Shown here: piece by piece, positions 24,475 through 34,019 of the stretch
How the letters are laid out: every line of letters begins with the position of its first letter
Position numbering within the stretch: the stretch's first letter is position 1
Assembly (NCBI GenBank): GCA_050043265.1
Contig: JBHJIR010000040.1
Span: 1 to 64,000, forward strand
Source of the DNA: Pelagibius sp050043265
GTDB taxonomy: Bacteria; Pseudomonadota; Alphaproteobacteria; Kiloniellales; Kiloniellaceae
DNA: 64,000 nt
Direction of reading: 5' to 3'
Notes under the pieces: model-generated
Database searches by the model: none
The model's input: only the letters and a program-made list of their open reading frames with translations
What the model was told of the DNA's origin: nothing
Translations under genes and position numbers: made by a program

Positions 24475-25418
24475 GTCCGCAGCCTCGGGTCGACCAGATG
24501 CTGCAGCAGGTCGGTCAGAAGGTTGAACAGCACATAGCTGGCCGCCACCACCAGCACGCCACCCTGCACCAGCAGCAGGTCGCGGGTCGAAATAGCGGTG
24601 ACCAGCATGCGGCCGATGCCCGGCCACTGGAACACCGTCTCGATGTACACCGCCCCGCCCAGCACGAAGCCGGCCTGCACCCCGATCACCGGGATGACGC
24701 TCACCAGCGCCGCCTTGAAAGCGTGGCGGTAGATCACGCGGCGCTCGCTGACGCCTTTGGCACGGGCGGTGCGGATGTAGTCCTGGCGCAGCACCTCCAG
24801 CATCGCGGCGCGGGTCAGGCGCGCAATGACACCGGTGGCGACGACCGCGAGGGTGATCGCGGGCAACGTCAGATGACGCAGCAGATCGGGCAGGTCGCCG
24901 CCGCCGTAGATCGCGAACATGCCGCTGGCCGGAAACACGCGCCAGGTCACCGCGAAGGTCAGCACCAGCAGCAGGCCGAGCCAGAACGACGGGATCGAGA
25001 TGCCGATGAGGACGAAGAAGGTGACGATCCTGTCGGTCCAGCCGTATTGCCGCACGGCGGAGACGACGCCGGCGAGAAGGCCGAAGACCGAACACAGCAG
25101 CAGGGCCGCGCCGGCCAGGACGAGGGTCGCCGAGAAGCGCTCCAGCACCTCGTCGATGACCGGCCGATTGAGATTGTAGGAGCGCCCGAAATCGCCCTGC
25201 AGCAGGTTGCCGAGCCAGACGAAATACTGTTCGACCAGGGAGCGGTCGAGACCGAGCTGGCGGTTCAGCCTTTCGACGTTTTCCGGTGTCGCATAGGAGC
25301 CGAGGATAGCGGTGGCCGGATCGCCGGGGATCATCGCCATGATGAGGAAGACGATGACCGTCAGGCCCAGCAGGACCGGCACCGCAAAGGCCAGGCGCTT
25401 CAGCGTGTAGGCGAGCAT
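24471..25418 (-). CDS. Peptide-type ABC transporter permease (DppB-like)
   Basis: A 315-residue inner-membrane permease of the DppB/OppB/GsiC type: N-terminal helix LKRLAFAVPVLLGLTVIVFLI, then FDFGRSYNLN-like FGRSYNLNRPV, further membrane helices and the EAA-type segment VLRQDYIRTARAKGVSERRVIYRHAFK. It ends DLLQHLVDPRLRT as typical. It pairs with the permease half of the fused downstream gene and is translationally coupled to it. Substrate is likely peptides or another oligopeptide-family ligand; nickel or glutathione cannot be ruled out. Confidence 0.92.
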   Translation of the reverse strand: MLAYTLKRLAFAVPVLLGLTVIVFLIMAMIPGDPATAILGSYATPENVERLNRQLGLDRSLVEQYFVWLGNLLQGDFGRSYNLNRPVIDEVLERFSATLVLAGAALLLCSVFGLLAGVVSAVRQYGWTDRIVTFFVLIGISIPSFWLGLLLVLTFAVTWRVFPASGMFAIYGGGDLPDLLRHLTLPAITLAVVATGVIARLTRAAMLEVLRQDYIRTARAKGVSERRVIYRHAFKAALVSVIPVIGVQAGFVLGGAVYIETVFQWPGIGRMLVTAISTRDLLLVQGGVLVVAASYVLFNLLTDLLQHLVDPRLRT

Positions 25419-25511
25419 CTCGGGGGCTCTCCTGCGACCCTGAGAAGGGAGAGGTGGCCCCGGGGTCCCGCTGCCTGCGGCAACCCCGGGTCCGTCAAGG
25501 CTGATGCCGCA

Positions 25512-27068
25512 TCAGCCTTTGGTGACGTCCTTCAGGATCAGGAAGAAGGACGGTTGCAGCGCAAAGCTTCCCACCGCCGACGACGTCACGGCGTTTTGCT
25601 TCCAGTTGGCGATGAAGGCCCAGGGCGCATCGGCGTGGACGATGGTCTGCATCTCCTTGTACAGCTTGGCGCGCTCCGCCTGGGCGGTACTGCTGCGTGC
25701 CGCCTCCAGCAGCTTGTCGACCTCCGGGTTGGAATAGTAACCGGAGTTGAAGCCACCCTTGTCGGGCCAGGCCTCGCTGCGCAGGGCGAGGTAGGGAAGC
25801 GTGTCCGGATCGTTGGTCATCCAGGCCATCTCCGCCATGTCGGCCTTGCCCTCCAGGCCCGGGTTCACCTTGCCGAGAAAGGTGTTCCACTCGTAGGTCT
25901 CGATCTCGACATTCAAGCCAACCTTGGCGAGATCCGCCTGGATCGCCGCGCCCATCGGCACCGGATCGAGCATGCCGGAGCCGCCTTCGGTGACGTAGAA
26001 GGTGAGTTCGGCACCCTCCTGGCCGGCTTCCTTGATCAGGGCCTTGGCCTTTTCCGGATCGTAGGGATAGGGCGACAGGCTGTCGTTGTAGGCCCAGGCG
26101 AAGGCCGGCGGCGTCGGGCCGGCGGCGACTTCCGCGGTGCCCTGCAGCACGTTCTCCACCAGCGCCTTCTTGTCGATGGCGTAGTTCACCGCCTGGCGCA
26201 CCTTCTTGTCGGCCAGCGGTCCTTCCTTGGCGTTCAGGATGAGGAACCAGACATGCGGGCCGGCCTGCTCGAAAACCGCGTAGGCGCTGTCGCCGGCGAA
26301 GGTCGCAACCGAATCCGGCGGCACCTCGACCATCAGATCGATACCGCCAGACAGCATCTCGGCGACGCGGGTGTTGGCGTCGGTGATCGGACGGAACACC
26401 ACGGCCTCCAGCGACGGGGCCCCACCCCAGTAGTCCTCGTTGCGCACCACCACGACCTTGGCGTTGCTTTCCCACTCGGCGAAGCGGAAAGGACCGGTGC
26501 CGGAGGGATGGCGTCCGACGTCCTTGCCGAATTCTTCCACGGCCGCCGGCGACACGATGAGGCCGGTCGGATAAGCGAGGTTCGAGAGGAAGGGCGCGTA
26601 GGGCTGCTTCAGCTTGAACACCACGGTGTCTTCGTCTTCGGCGGTCACACTGTCGATGGCGCTGAAGAAGAACGACAGCGGGAAGGGCCCGGTGTCGTGA
26701 TAGGGATGGTTCTCGTCGAGCATGCGCTCGAAGTTGAACTTCACCGCCTCGGCAGTCAGCGGGCTGCCGTCGTGAAACGTGACGTCGTCGCGCAGATCGA
26801 AGGTGTAGGTGGTGCCGTCATCGCTGATGGTCCAGGACTCGGCCAGTGACGGCTCGACTTCCAGGGTGCCGTCCTTGTAGCGGACCAGACCGTCATAGAC
26901 GTTCATCAGAATGCGGAAGTCGTTGACCGCCGTTACCGCGTGCGGATCGAGCGACTTCGGCTCGGCGATCTGGCCGACGACCAGGGCGCCCGGCGGCGTC
27001 TGCGCCTCGGCGGCGCCGGCGACGAAAAGGCCGGCCACAAGCGCCGCCGTGTAAAAGATTTTTTTCAT
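25512..27068 (-). CDS. Peptide-type ABC transporter substrate-binding protein (DppA-like)
   Basis: A 518-residue periplasmic binding protein of the SBP_bac_5 family. It has a cleaved signal peptide (FYTAALVAGLFVAGAAEA), then LVVGQIAEPKSLDPHAVT, the family segment SLAESWTISDDGTTYTFDLR and NFERMLDENHPY. No lipobox is present. It is the first gene of the operon (binding protein, dppB, fused dppCD, dppF, gntR). Its start at 27068 faces a divergent DUF1028 gene across an AT-rich 143-bp gap. Confidence 0.92.
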   Translation of the reverse strand: MKKIFYTAALVAGLFVAGAAEAQTPPGALVVGQIAEPKSLDPHAVTAVNDFRILMNVYDGLVRYKDGTLEVEPSLAESWTISDDGTTYTFDLRDDVTFHDGSPLTAEAVKFNFERMLDENHPYHDTGPFPLSFFFSAIDSVTAEDEDTVVFKLKQPYAPFLSNLAYPTGLIVSPAAVEEFGKDVGRHPSGTGPFRFAEWESNAKVVVVRNEDYWGGAPSLEAVVFRPITDANTRVAEMLSGGIDLMVEVPPDSVATFAGDSAYAVFEQAGPHVWFLILNAKEGPLADKKVRQAVNYAIDKKALVENVLQGTAEVAAGPTPPAFAWAYNDSLSPYPYDPEKAKALIKEAGQEGAELTFYVTEGGSGMLDPVPMGAAIQADLAKVGLNVEIETYEWNTFLGKVNPGLEGKADMAEMAWMTNDPDTLPYLALRSEAWPDKGGFNSGYYSNPEVDKLLEAARSSTAQAERAKLYKEMQTIVHADAPWAFIANWKQNAVTSSAVGSFALQPSFFLILKDVTKG

Positions 27069-27211
27069 TACCGCCTCCCTGCTGGATCGGTTGTGCGCAA
27101 ATAACTGTGCGTTTACAGTCTCAATTTAGCATGATAAATACAAATGTAACATATTTTTTCATGATAAATTGTTCGCCGACACCCAAACGGCGGCAGGAAG
27201 CATTTTCTGGC
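27069..27211. promoter_or_regulatory. AT-rich divergent promoter region between the dpp operon and the DUF1028 gene
   Basis: This gap must drive both divergent transcripts. It is far richer in A/T than its surroundings. A direct repeat CATGATAAAT occurs at about 27130 and 27160, and two TGTGCG pieces lie near 27090-27107. These are candidate operator half-sites for the GntR gene that ends the operon, but no perfect palindrome was found. Confidence 0.45.
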
Positions 27212-27871
27212 ATGACCTTCACCATCATCGGCCGCGACCCGGACAGCGGCGCCATCGGCGTCGCCACGGCGACCGGCGCCATCGCCGTCGGCGCCCAGGT
27301 GCCGCACTGCCGTTTCGGCGTCGGCGCGGTGGCGACCCAGGGCTACTCGACCAACGTGCTGTTCGCGCGGCACGGCCTGCCGCTGCTGGCCCAGGGTCAG
27401 TCGGCACCGCACGTGCTGCGCGGCCTGGTCGCCGAGGATGAAGGCCGCGACTTCCGCCAGCTGGCGGTGATGGACCGCAACGGCAAGACCGCCGGCTGGA
27501 CCGGGGCCAGGAACAGCGACGCCAAAGGCCAGATCGAGGGCGACGATCTGATCGCCGTGGGTAACATCCTGAAAGGGCCAGCGGTACTGCCGGCCATGAT
27601 CGACGCCTACAAGGCGGCCCAGGGCGCGGAGCTCGCCGACCGCCTTCTGGCGGCTTTGGCCGCCGGCGAGGCGGCGGGCGGCGACCGCCGCGGCGCCTGC
27701 TCGGCGGCGCTGCTGGTCGACATCGGCCAGGGCGCCGCACTGAACCTGCGGGTCGACTACGACGGCGGCCCGGTGGCAGCGCTGCAGGCGCTGTACGAGC
27801 GATCGAAGGACAGCGAGTACCGCGACTTCCTCAAGCGCCTGCCCGACGAACAGGACCCCAGCCGGTATTGA
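27212..27871 (+). CDS. DUF1028 family protein
   Basis: A 219-residue cytoplasmic protein of the DUF1028 family, thought to have an Ntn-hydrolase-like fold; activity is not established. The N-terminal MTFTIIGRDPDSGAIGVATATGAIAVGAQVPH is the family hallmark, with GVGAVATQGYSTNVLF and a later VDIGQGAALNLRVDYD. I chose the ATG at 27212, where the conserved sequence begins, with AGGAAG about 12 nt upstream. It is divergent from a peptide ABC operon; genes of this family often neighbour peptide transporters and peptidases, suggesting an amide-hydrolysis role. Confidence 0.85.
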   Translation: MTFTIIGRDPDSGAIGVATATGAIAVGAQVPHCRFGVGAVATQGYSTNVLFARHGLPLLAQGQSAPHVLRGLVAEDEGRDFRQLAVMDRNGKTAGWTGARNSDAKGQIEGDDLIAVGNILKGPAVLPAMIDAYKAAQGAELADRLLAALAAGEAAGGDRRGACSAALLVDIGQGAALNLRVDYDGGPVAALQALYERSKDSEYRDFLKRLPDEQDPSRY

Positions 27872-27881
27872 GGGGCGCTAG

Positions 27882-30800
27882 CTATTCCGCCGCCGGTTCG
27901 CTCCCGGCCCGCGAGGCCGACTGCAGGGCCGCCAGGGAGCAGCGCCAGCGGTTCGCCCGCGCCGGCTGGCAGGCCTCTTCCTCGGCAAAGCCGGGCACCG
28001 TGGTCTCGTCGTTCTCGACGATCAGCGGACCCTGGTCAGACGGCGGCGCGTGATCGAGCAGCGGCTGCAGTTGCGGCGCCAGCGACTTCAGCAACTGCGT
28101 CGGCAAGGCCGAGGTGAAGCCATAGGCCGCCGCGTCCGGCCCGGCAACGTGCGCCGAGATCACGCCGAAGAAGCGGTCGCCCAGGAAGAACGCGAAGGTC
28201 GCGGTGCGGTTCGTCACCTGCGATTCGATGACGTCGCCGTTGCTGCCGAAACGCTCGAAGCGGTTGTCGCCGGTGCCGGTCTTGCCGCCGGCCACCAGCG
28301 GCGTTCCGTCCGCCGCCGCGAAAGCGCCTTTCACCCGCCGGCCGGTGCCGTTCTCAACCACGTCGACCAATGCCTTGCGCAGGGCCTGGGCCACCGCAGC
28401 CCGCAGCACGCGCTCGCCACCGCCGGCCTCCAGCTTCATCACGGTCTCAAAGGGCGTGTCCTCGGCAAAGCGCAGGCGCTCGAAGCGGGCAGTTGGCAGG
28501 CGCATCCCATCGTTGGCAATGATGCCCATCAGTTCGGCCAACGCCGCCGGGCGGTCGCCGGAGCTGCCGATGGAGGTCGCATAGGACGGCACCAGCCAGG
28601 CGAAGGGGTAGCCCAGCCGCCGCCAGCCGGCGGCGATGCGCTGGAAGGCCTCCTCCTCCAGCAGCGTGCGGATGCGCCGATCCTGGGCCTGCTTCACGCT
28701 GGGCCGGAACAGCCAGGCATAGGCATCCTGGCGGGCCTGGAAACCGGCAGCCGCCACGTCGGCGAAGCGGCTGTGCGGCGCGGCACTGAGGTAGGCCGCC
28801 AACCACAGTTCCAGTGGGTGGATACGGGCGATGTAGCCGCGGTCGTTCAGCGGGAAGCGGTCCTTGCCGTAGCGGGCGAAGAGATCGCCGATAGCGCCGT
28901 CGCCAAGCGACCGGCCGGCGGGCCGCGCGCGCAGGAAGGCGGCGAGTTCGCCGGCCTCCGCCTCCGGGTACAGCGAGCGGAAGACCACGGTCAGCGCCGC
29001 CGGCGACTGGCGACCGCGCCCGGCCACGGTGGCGAGAATCGCCTCACGGTCGAGGCCGCGGTAACGCTGATAGAAGCCGAGCAGGAATTCGCGGCCCTCG
29101 CGGTCGGCGAAGCGGGCGAGGTAGTCCCGGCGCAGCGGCGAGGCCGCGTCGAGCGGATTGCCGTTCTCGGCGATGGCCTCCGCCATGTGGAAGCGCACGA
29201 TGTCGCGCATCAGGCGGACGAAGACCAGGTTCACCGAATGGCGCAGCGCCTCGGCGACCGGCATCACCCGGCCGTTGTCCGTGTTGTCGAAATTGGCGAA
29301 GTGGTGCAAGCCGCCGCCGGTAAAGAAGCGCTCGCGGGGATTGGCCGAGTAGCGCCGTTGCAGGGCCGCGTCGAGCAGCGCCGGCAGATCCAGGTCACCG
29401 TCGTCGCGCAGCGACCCGGCGACCCAGCGGGTGAGCACATCCTCCCCGGCGGCCTTGGCGCGCAGCACCGCGTCCGGCTGGCCGTGCAGCCGCTCGTAGA
29501 GGGTGGCGACGATCTCCAGGTAACTGACCAGGGTGCGCAGCTTGGCGGTCGACCCGAGGTCGAGCTTGGTACCCTCGTTGATGTCGAAGGGGCCGTCGTA
29601 GTTGTCGGCCTGCAGCCGCAGGTCGTTGCGGCCGGCGCCGCGCTCGTACAGCAGCAGGCTATAGATCACCTTTGCCGGATCGCCGCGGTCGAGCAGGCGC
29701 GGCGCGTCGAGGCCCCTGGCCTGCAGCGCGGCCGGATCGGCAAGGCTCTTCAGCACCGCCGTCACCTGCTCCTGCGCGCGCTGATCCAGCGTCGTCTCGA
29801 CCGTCAGGTCGAGGCGGTCGAGATCGTAGAGCGAGTCCACGCCCAACTGGCCGAGCAAGCGGGTGCGCAGGGTCGCCGCCGCCTTCCACGACAGTGGCGA
29901 GGCGGCCGGCGCGGCGGCCTGCAGGGTATCGGTGAATCGCGCCGGCTGCGCCAGGGCGGCGTCGCGCAGGGCGGTATCGATGACGCCCGCTTCGGCCAGC
30001 AGCCGTAGATGGCTGTCGACCAGGCGCTCCAGGGCGTGACGCCCGGCGAGCAGGTATTCCGACGGTCGCCGCTGGGCGATCAGCAGGCTCAGGGCCTGGC
30101 GGTAGACGGCGGCACGGCAGGACAGCGGCGCGGCGCCGTCCGCCGAGAGACAGTCCTTTGCCGCCACGAAGTCGGTGCCGAACCAGGCCCAGAGGCCGTC
30201 GCCGAGGCCGATGACCTCGCCGAAGCCGGCGCGCGCCGCCAGCGGCGTCGAATTCAGGTAGTCGACGACGATCTGCCGGCGTACCGCCGTCGTGTCCGGG
30301 CCGCCGAGGTAGCCGCGCAGGCTGGCCGAAATCATCTGGCGCAGCTTCTCGGGCACGTCGACGGTGCGCCCCTCCGGCGAATGGCGGAACTTTTCCATCT
30401 GGGTGGCCAGCGTGCTGCCGCCCGGGCTCTGACCACCGGTGAAGGCCTTCCTCACCACCAGGTCGGCGAAGGCGGTGGCCAGCCGATCCCATTCCACCGC
30501 CGGATTGGCACGCGGCGTCTTGGCGTTCAGCAGTTCGCGGTTTTCGATGAACAGCAGTGTATTCACCAGCAGCGGCGGCACCGCCGCGAAGCTTTCGAAG
30601 GTCCGCTCCGGCGTCCGCGACACGAAGATCGGCTCGCCGTCGCGGCCGACCAGGCTCAGCCCCGAGCGGGACTTCTCGCGATAGGGCGCGATGCCGCTGT
30701 GCCGGAAATACCAATCGAACTGTTCGGAGATGCGGGCCTGGCTCTCGACCGCGTAGTCCTGGCCCCTGAGATTCCCGATGAACCCGGGCAGGCCGACATA

Positions 30801-31127
30801 GCCAAGTCGGCGGTCATAAGGCCCGTCGGTGGGAAACAGGATGGCGTTGCTCGGCCCGCGCCCGACCCGGTAGGTCATCTCGCCGGCCATCTCGGTGAAC
30901 AGGCTGGCCTGCAGCGTGGAGGTTTTGGCCTCCAGGATCACCAGGCAGCCGGCTGCCGTGAAGAACAGCAGGGCCGACCCACCGGCGGCGGCCCGCCGCC
31001 AGCCGCGGCCGAGCGGGCCGCGTCTTGGCCGGTGTTCAGAACCGGGTCTCAAACGATCCCTCGGCGGCTCGGGAGCAATGCTCTCCACCACCGACGGGCC
31101 TGTCACCTCGACCGAAACGCTCACCAT
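27882..31127 (-). CDS. Large class A penicillin-binding protein with divergent glycosyltransferase domain
   Basis: A 1081-residue bifunctional-type cell wall enzyme. A cytoplasmic N-terminus of about 45 residues precedes one membrane helix (GGSALLFFTAAGCLVIL). The GT51 region (about 160-330) keeps Glu195 in FIENREL and GGSTLATQMEKF (Ser238) but lacks the usual ED-x-x-F-x-x-H. Its third motif EKLRQMISASL also lacks the second Glu. The transpeptidase domain is canonical: S526-T-A-K529, S631-V-N633 and K949-TGT. It is much longer than standard PBP1A, with an insert between the SxN and KTG motifs. It probably crosslinks peptidoglycan in the periplasm; glycan polymerisation is doubtful. It is convergent with the DUF1028 gene. 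Confidence 0.88.
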   Translation of the reverse strand: MVSVSVEVTGPSVVESIAPEPPRDRLRPGSEHRPRRGPLGRGWRRAAAGGSALLFFTAAGCLVILEAKTSTLQASLFTEMAGEMTYRVGRGPSNAILFPTDGPYDRRLGYVGLPGFIGNLRGQDYAVESQARISEQFDWYFRHSGIAPYREKSRSGLSLVGRDGEPIFVSRTPERTFESFAAVPPLLVNTLLFIENRELLNAKTPRANPAVEWDRLATAFADLVVRKAFTGGQSPGGSTLATQMEKFRHSPEGRTVDVPEKLRQMISASLRGYLGGPDTTAVRRQIVVDYLNSTPLAARAGFGEVIGLGDGLWAWFGTDFVAAKDCLSADGAAPLSCRAAVYRQALSLLIAQRRPSEYLLAGRHALERLVDSHLRLLAEAGVIDTALRDAALAQPARFTDTLQAAAPAASPLSWKAAATLRTRLLGQLGVDSLYDLDRLDLTVETTLDQRAQEQVTAVLKSLADPAALQARGLDAPRLLDRGDPAKVIYSLLLYERGAGRNDLRLQADNYDGPFDINEGTKLDLGSTAKLRTLVSYLEIVATLYERLHGQPDAVLRAKAAGEDVLTRWVAGSLRDDGDLDLPALLDAALQRRYSANPRERFFTGGGLHHFANFDNTDNGRVMPVAEALRHSVNLVFVRLMRDIVRFHMAEAIAENGNPLDAASPLRRDYLARFADREGREFLLGFYQRYRGLDREAILATVAGRGRQSPAALTVVFRSLYPEAEAGELAAFLRARPAGRSLGDGAIGDLFARYGKDRFPLNDRGYIARIHPLELWLAAYLSAAPHSRFADVAAAGFQARQDAYAWLFRPSVKQAQDRRIRTLLEEEAFQRIAAGWRRLGYPFAWLVPSYATSIGSSGDRPAALAELMGIIANDGMRLPTARFERLRFAEDTPFETVMKLEAGGGERVLRAAVAQALRKALVDVVENGTGRRVKGAFAAADGTPLVAGGKTGTGDNRFERFGSNGDVIESQVTNRTATFAFFLGDRFFGVISAHVAGPDAAAYGFTSALPTQLLKSLAPQLQPLLDHAPPSDQGPLIVENDETTVPGFAEEEACQPARANRWRCSLAALQSASRAGSEPAAE

Positions 31128-31413
31128 CGCCCGGAATTCCTGGCAAAGGGCTGACCTTCCTGACGGAAGGATGCCCGTGATCCCAAATCCCCCTGACGAC
31201 TCCTCTACTTCTTCCGGTTAACCCGGCCCCCACGAGGCATCATGCCTGCGTGGTAAATTTTTCTCAACGTTTCTAAAAGGTTAACGCGAATTTTCCCGGA
31301 ATGCCGCGGACCTCCGGGGCGGCGGGCCCAAGCTGGGTGCAGGCGCGGCCCCCCCGCCGGGACCAGGTGCGACGGCGATGCGGTGGAAAAGCCGGCGGGA
31401 AGCGCCGCGGCGC

Positions 31414-32571
31414 CTATTCCGCCGCTTGGCGTTGCGGCGGGGCCGCCGCCGCACCGATCACCCGGGTACCACGGCGCTGCTCCAACGCGTAGCCGACGAG
31501 GGCCTGGATCCGATAGAAGCCGTGAATGAACTTGCCGTAGGGCATGGCCAGGAACAGCCCCATGCCCAGGCCGAGGTGCAGCATCAGGAAGAAGCCGAGC
31601 AGGTCGGTGCCGCGCAAGGCGGTCAGCGCCAGGCCGGAAAGGCCGGTGAGCAGCAGCAGCACCAGCAGGCCCGCGTCCAGCTTGCGTGTCGCCTCGGTGT
31701 TGACCGGCGCGGCGACGCGGCGCTTCAGATAGATAAGGCCCAGCGGACCGGCCACCAGACCGATGCCGCCGACGATGCCGAGAATCTTCGGCAGGCTGAA
31801 ATAGCCGTAAGGCGCCACCCACCCGAAGCCGTAGTGGTAGAGCGTGCCCACCGAGGTGGCGGCGAAGCACAGCAGGAAACCGTAGAAGGTCAGATGGTGG
31901 AACAGCCGCCTGAGTTTCGACGGCGCCTCTTCGGGATAGGTGCAGCCGAGGTCGGCGCCGCCCCCCATGTATTTCAGCGTCATCGCGTCGTGCACCGCCT
32001 GCGCCACGTCGCGCAGGCCGATCTCCTTGACCGGCGGCGCCCCGATGAGGCGCCAGAATCGCAGCATACCGATGACGATAGCGGCCAGGACGAACAGCGA
32101 CACCGCCCCGAATACCGTCACCATGACGTTGTGGGACAGCACGGCGTAGAAGTTGCCGCCGTGATTGCCGAACAGCACGGCCGGGTCGATGAAAGCGGCG
32201 GCGGCAAGCTGGAAAACCACGAGCGCCACCACTGTCAGCAAGGCCGTCCACACGCCGTTGTTCTGGAACGAGCGGCCGAGAAAGCGCGGCCAGGCGGCCG
32301 CCTCGTAAGTATCGAGGCGCAGGTCGGCCATGCTGCGCGGCACGTTCACGTCGAACTCGTGCGGATCGGCGTACTGGCAGTGGTGATAACAGGAACCGCA
32401 GTTGTGGCAGAGGTTGGCGAAGTAGCCGAGGTCGGCCGGCGTGAAGGCCAGCCGCTGGGTCATCGCCGGGAAGACGGCGCAATGGCCCTCGCAATAGCGG
32501 CAGGCGTTGCAGATGGTCAGGATGCGGTCGGCTTCGGCGGCCGACTCGCTGTTAAGCAGCGTTTGCAGCAT
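31414..32571 (-). CDS. tcuB: TcuB-like tricarballylate utilization electron-transfer protein
   Basis: A 385-residue membrane protein with two [4Fe-4S] motifs near the N-terminus (CNACRYCEGHC, and CHNCGSCYHHCQYADP) followed by about six membrane helices with heme-type His residues (HHLTFYGFLL, LHLGLGMGLFL). In Salmonella, TcuB reoxidises the flavin of TcuA and passes electrons to the quinone pool. I chose the ATG at 32571 with AGGAG about 10 nt upstream; a GTG at 32610 is also in frame. Its start overlaps the end of tcuA by 20 bp, so translation is coupled. Confidence 0.88.
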   Translation of the reverse strand: MLQTLLNSESAAEADRILTICNACRYCEGHCAVFPAMTQRLAFTPADLGYFANLCHNCGSCYHHCQYADPHEFDVNVPRSMADLRLDTYEAAAWPRFLGRSFQNNGVWTALLTVVALVVFQLAAAAFIDPAVLFGNHGGNFYAVLSHNVMVTVFGAVSLFVLAAIVIGMLRFWRLIGAPPVKEIGLRDVAQAVHDAMTLKYMGGGADLGCTYPEEAPSKLRRLFHHLTFYGFLLCFAATSVGTLYHYGFGWVAPYGYFSLPKILGIVGGIGLVAGPLGLIYLKRRVAAPVNTEATRKLDAGLLVLLLLTGLSGLALTALRGTDLLGFFLMLHLGLGMGLFLAMPYGKFIHGFYRIQALVGYALEQRRGTRVIGAAAAPPQRQAAE

Positions 32572-33976
32572 GGGCGGCGGCTCCTTCTCCCGCGATGCGG
32601 CCAAAGACACCGCCGATGGTCATGCCGATACCGGCCAGATACCCCTCGCCCAGCACGTTGCCGGCCATGATCTCGCCGGCCGCGAACATGTTGGCCGAGG
32701 GCCGTCCGTCGGCCATCAGCACGCGCGCGCACTCGTCGATGGCGACGCCCAGGTAGGTGAAGGTGATGCCCGGCTGCAGGGTGTAGGCGTAGTAGGGCGG
32801 CGTATCGAGGCGCCTTGCCCAGTGAGTCTTCGGCGGCGCCAGCCCTTCGGTATGGCAGTCGTCCAACTCGGTATGGTCGAAGCGGCCGTCGCGCACCGCC
32901 GCGTTATAGTCGGCCACGGTCTTGGTCAGCCGCTGCGGGTCGAGCCCGATCTTGCCCCCCAGGGCCTCTATGGAGTCGGCGCGTTCCGGCGGAAAGATCG
33001 TCGGCATGAAGAGGCCGATGGCCTTGTGGTCGATGAGCACGTGGCCGATCTGGTTGGGCTGCGCGGCGACGAGCCGTCCCCAGATGGCGTAGCGCTTGGG
33101 CCAGAAGTCCTCGCCCTCATCGTAGAAGCGCTCGGCCCGCTCGTTCACCACGACCCCCAGGGAAACACAGTCCACCCGGGTGGCGATGCCGCCGTCGTAC
33201 TGCGGCGCGCGGCCGTCGATGGCGACGGCGTGGCAGGCCTGCGGATCGGCGACCTGGGCGACGCCCTGGGCGAGCAGTTGCTTCAGGACCGCGCCGCGGT
33301 TGTAGGGCGTGCCGCGGATGATGAAGTTGTCGGCGGCCGCTCCCCAGGATTCCTTCAGCCAGGGGATGTTGGCCTGGAAACCGCCGGCGGCGAAGACGAC
33401 GCTCTGGGCCGTGAAGTCGCGCGCGCCCAAGGTGGCGAGAGATCCCGCAAAGCGGACCGTGACGCCGCGGCAGGTGTCACCGTCCAGATGCACGCTTTCG
33501 ACCGGCGCCTCGTAGTGGACGACGACGCCCAGGCGCTCCGCATGGCGATAGAGCGCGTTGACCAGCGCCTTGCCGCCGCCGAGGTAGAAGGCGTTGGTGC
33601 GCCCCAGATGCAGGGTACCGGACAGCGCCTTCTGGAAGCGCACGCCGCGGGCCTCCAGCAAGGGCACCGAGTCCTGCGAGCCGCGGATGGCGATGCGCGC
33701 CAGCTTCTCGGTGGTCTTGCCTTTGGTGACGCGCAGCAGGTCCTGATAGTACTCCTCCTCCGGGTAGGCATCGGTCAGCACCGGGGTCGGTGCGTCGTGC
33801 ATGCCGCGGAGGTTGCGCGTGTGCCGGCTGTTGCCGCCCCGGTAAAAACGCGGCGCACCCTCCAGGATGCACACGCGGCGCCCGCCCTCGGCAGCCACGA
33901 TGGCGGCACTGAGGCCGGCGTTGCCGCCGCCGATCACCAGTACGTCGAAGGCAGTCTGCAAATCCCCGCGGGTCAC
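32552..33976 (-). CDS. tcuA: FAD-dependent tricarballylate dehydrogenase
   Basis: A 474-residue flavoprotein of the succinate dehydrogenase/fumarate reductase flavoprotein family. The N-terminal FAD fold is VLVIGGGNAGLSAAIVAAEGG, and the segment RFYRGGNSRHTRN matches TcuA proteins. The C-terminal FAD contact is MADGRPSANMFAAGEIMAGNVLGEGY. TcuA oxidises tricarballylate to cis-aconitate. It is followed by tcuB and diverges from a GntR gene; the usual transporter TcuC and LysR regulator are not here, so substrate identity rests on homology. Confidence 0.88.
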   Translation of the reverse strand: MTRGDLQTAFDVLVIGGGNAGLSAAIVAAEGGRRVCILEGAPRFYRGGNSRHTRNLRGMHDAPTPVLTDAYPEEEYYQDLLRVTKGKTTEKLARIAIRGSQDSVPLLEARGVRFQKALSGTLHLGRTNAFYLGGGKALVNALYRHAERLGVVVHYEAPVESVHLDGDTCRGVTVRFAGSLATLGARDFTAQSVVFAAGGFQANIPWLKESWGAAADNFIIRGTPYNRGAVLKQLLAQGVAQVADPQACHAVAIDGRAPQYDGGIATRVDCVSLGVVVNERAERFYDEGEDFWPKRYAIWGRLVAAQPNQIGHVLIDHKAIGLFMPTIFPPERADSIEALGGKIGLDPQRLTKTVADYNAAVRDGRFDHTELDDCHTEGLAPPKTHWARRLDTPPYYAYTLQPGITFTYLGVAIDECARVLMADGRPSANMFAAGEIMAGNVLGEGYLAGIGMTIGGVFGRIAGEGAAAHAANAA

Positions 33977-34019
33977 GGTGTCGTCTCTCGATCCAATGGA
34001 GGGTTCTTATTGTCGACTG

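Noticed and set aside
24498..26849. 783-residue forward open frame
   Set aside because: Antisense to dppB and dppA, which carry a signal peptide and family motifs.
32600..33970. A fumarate reductase or 3-ketosteroid dehydrogenase instead of TcuA
   Set aside because: The RFYRGGNSRHTRN segment and the overlapping TcuB gene with two Fe-S motifs and membrane helices fit tricarballylate dehydrogenase better.
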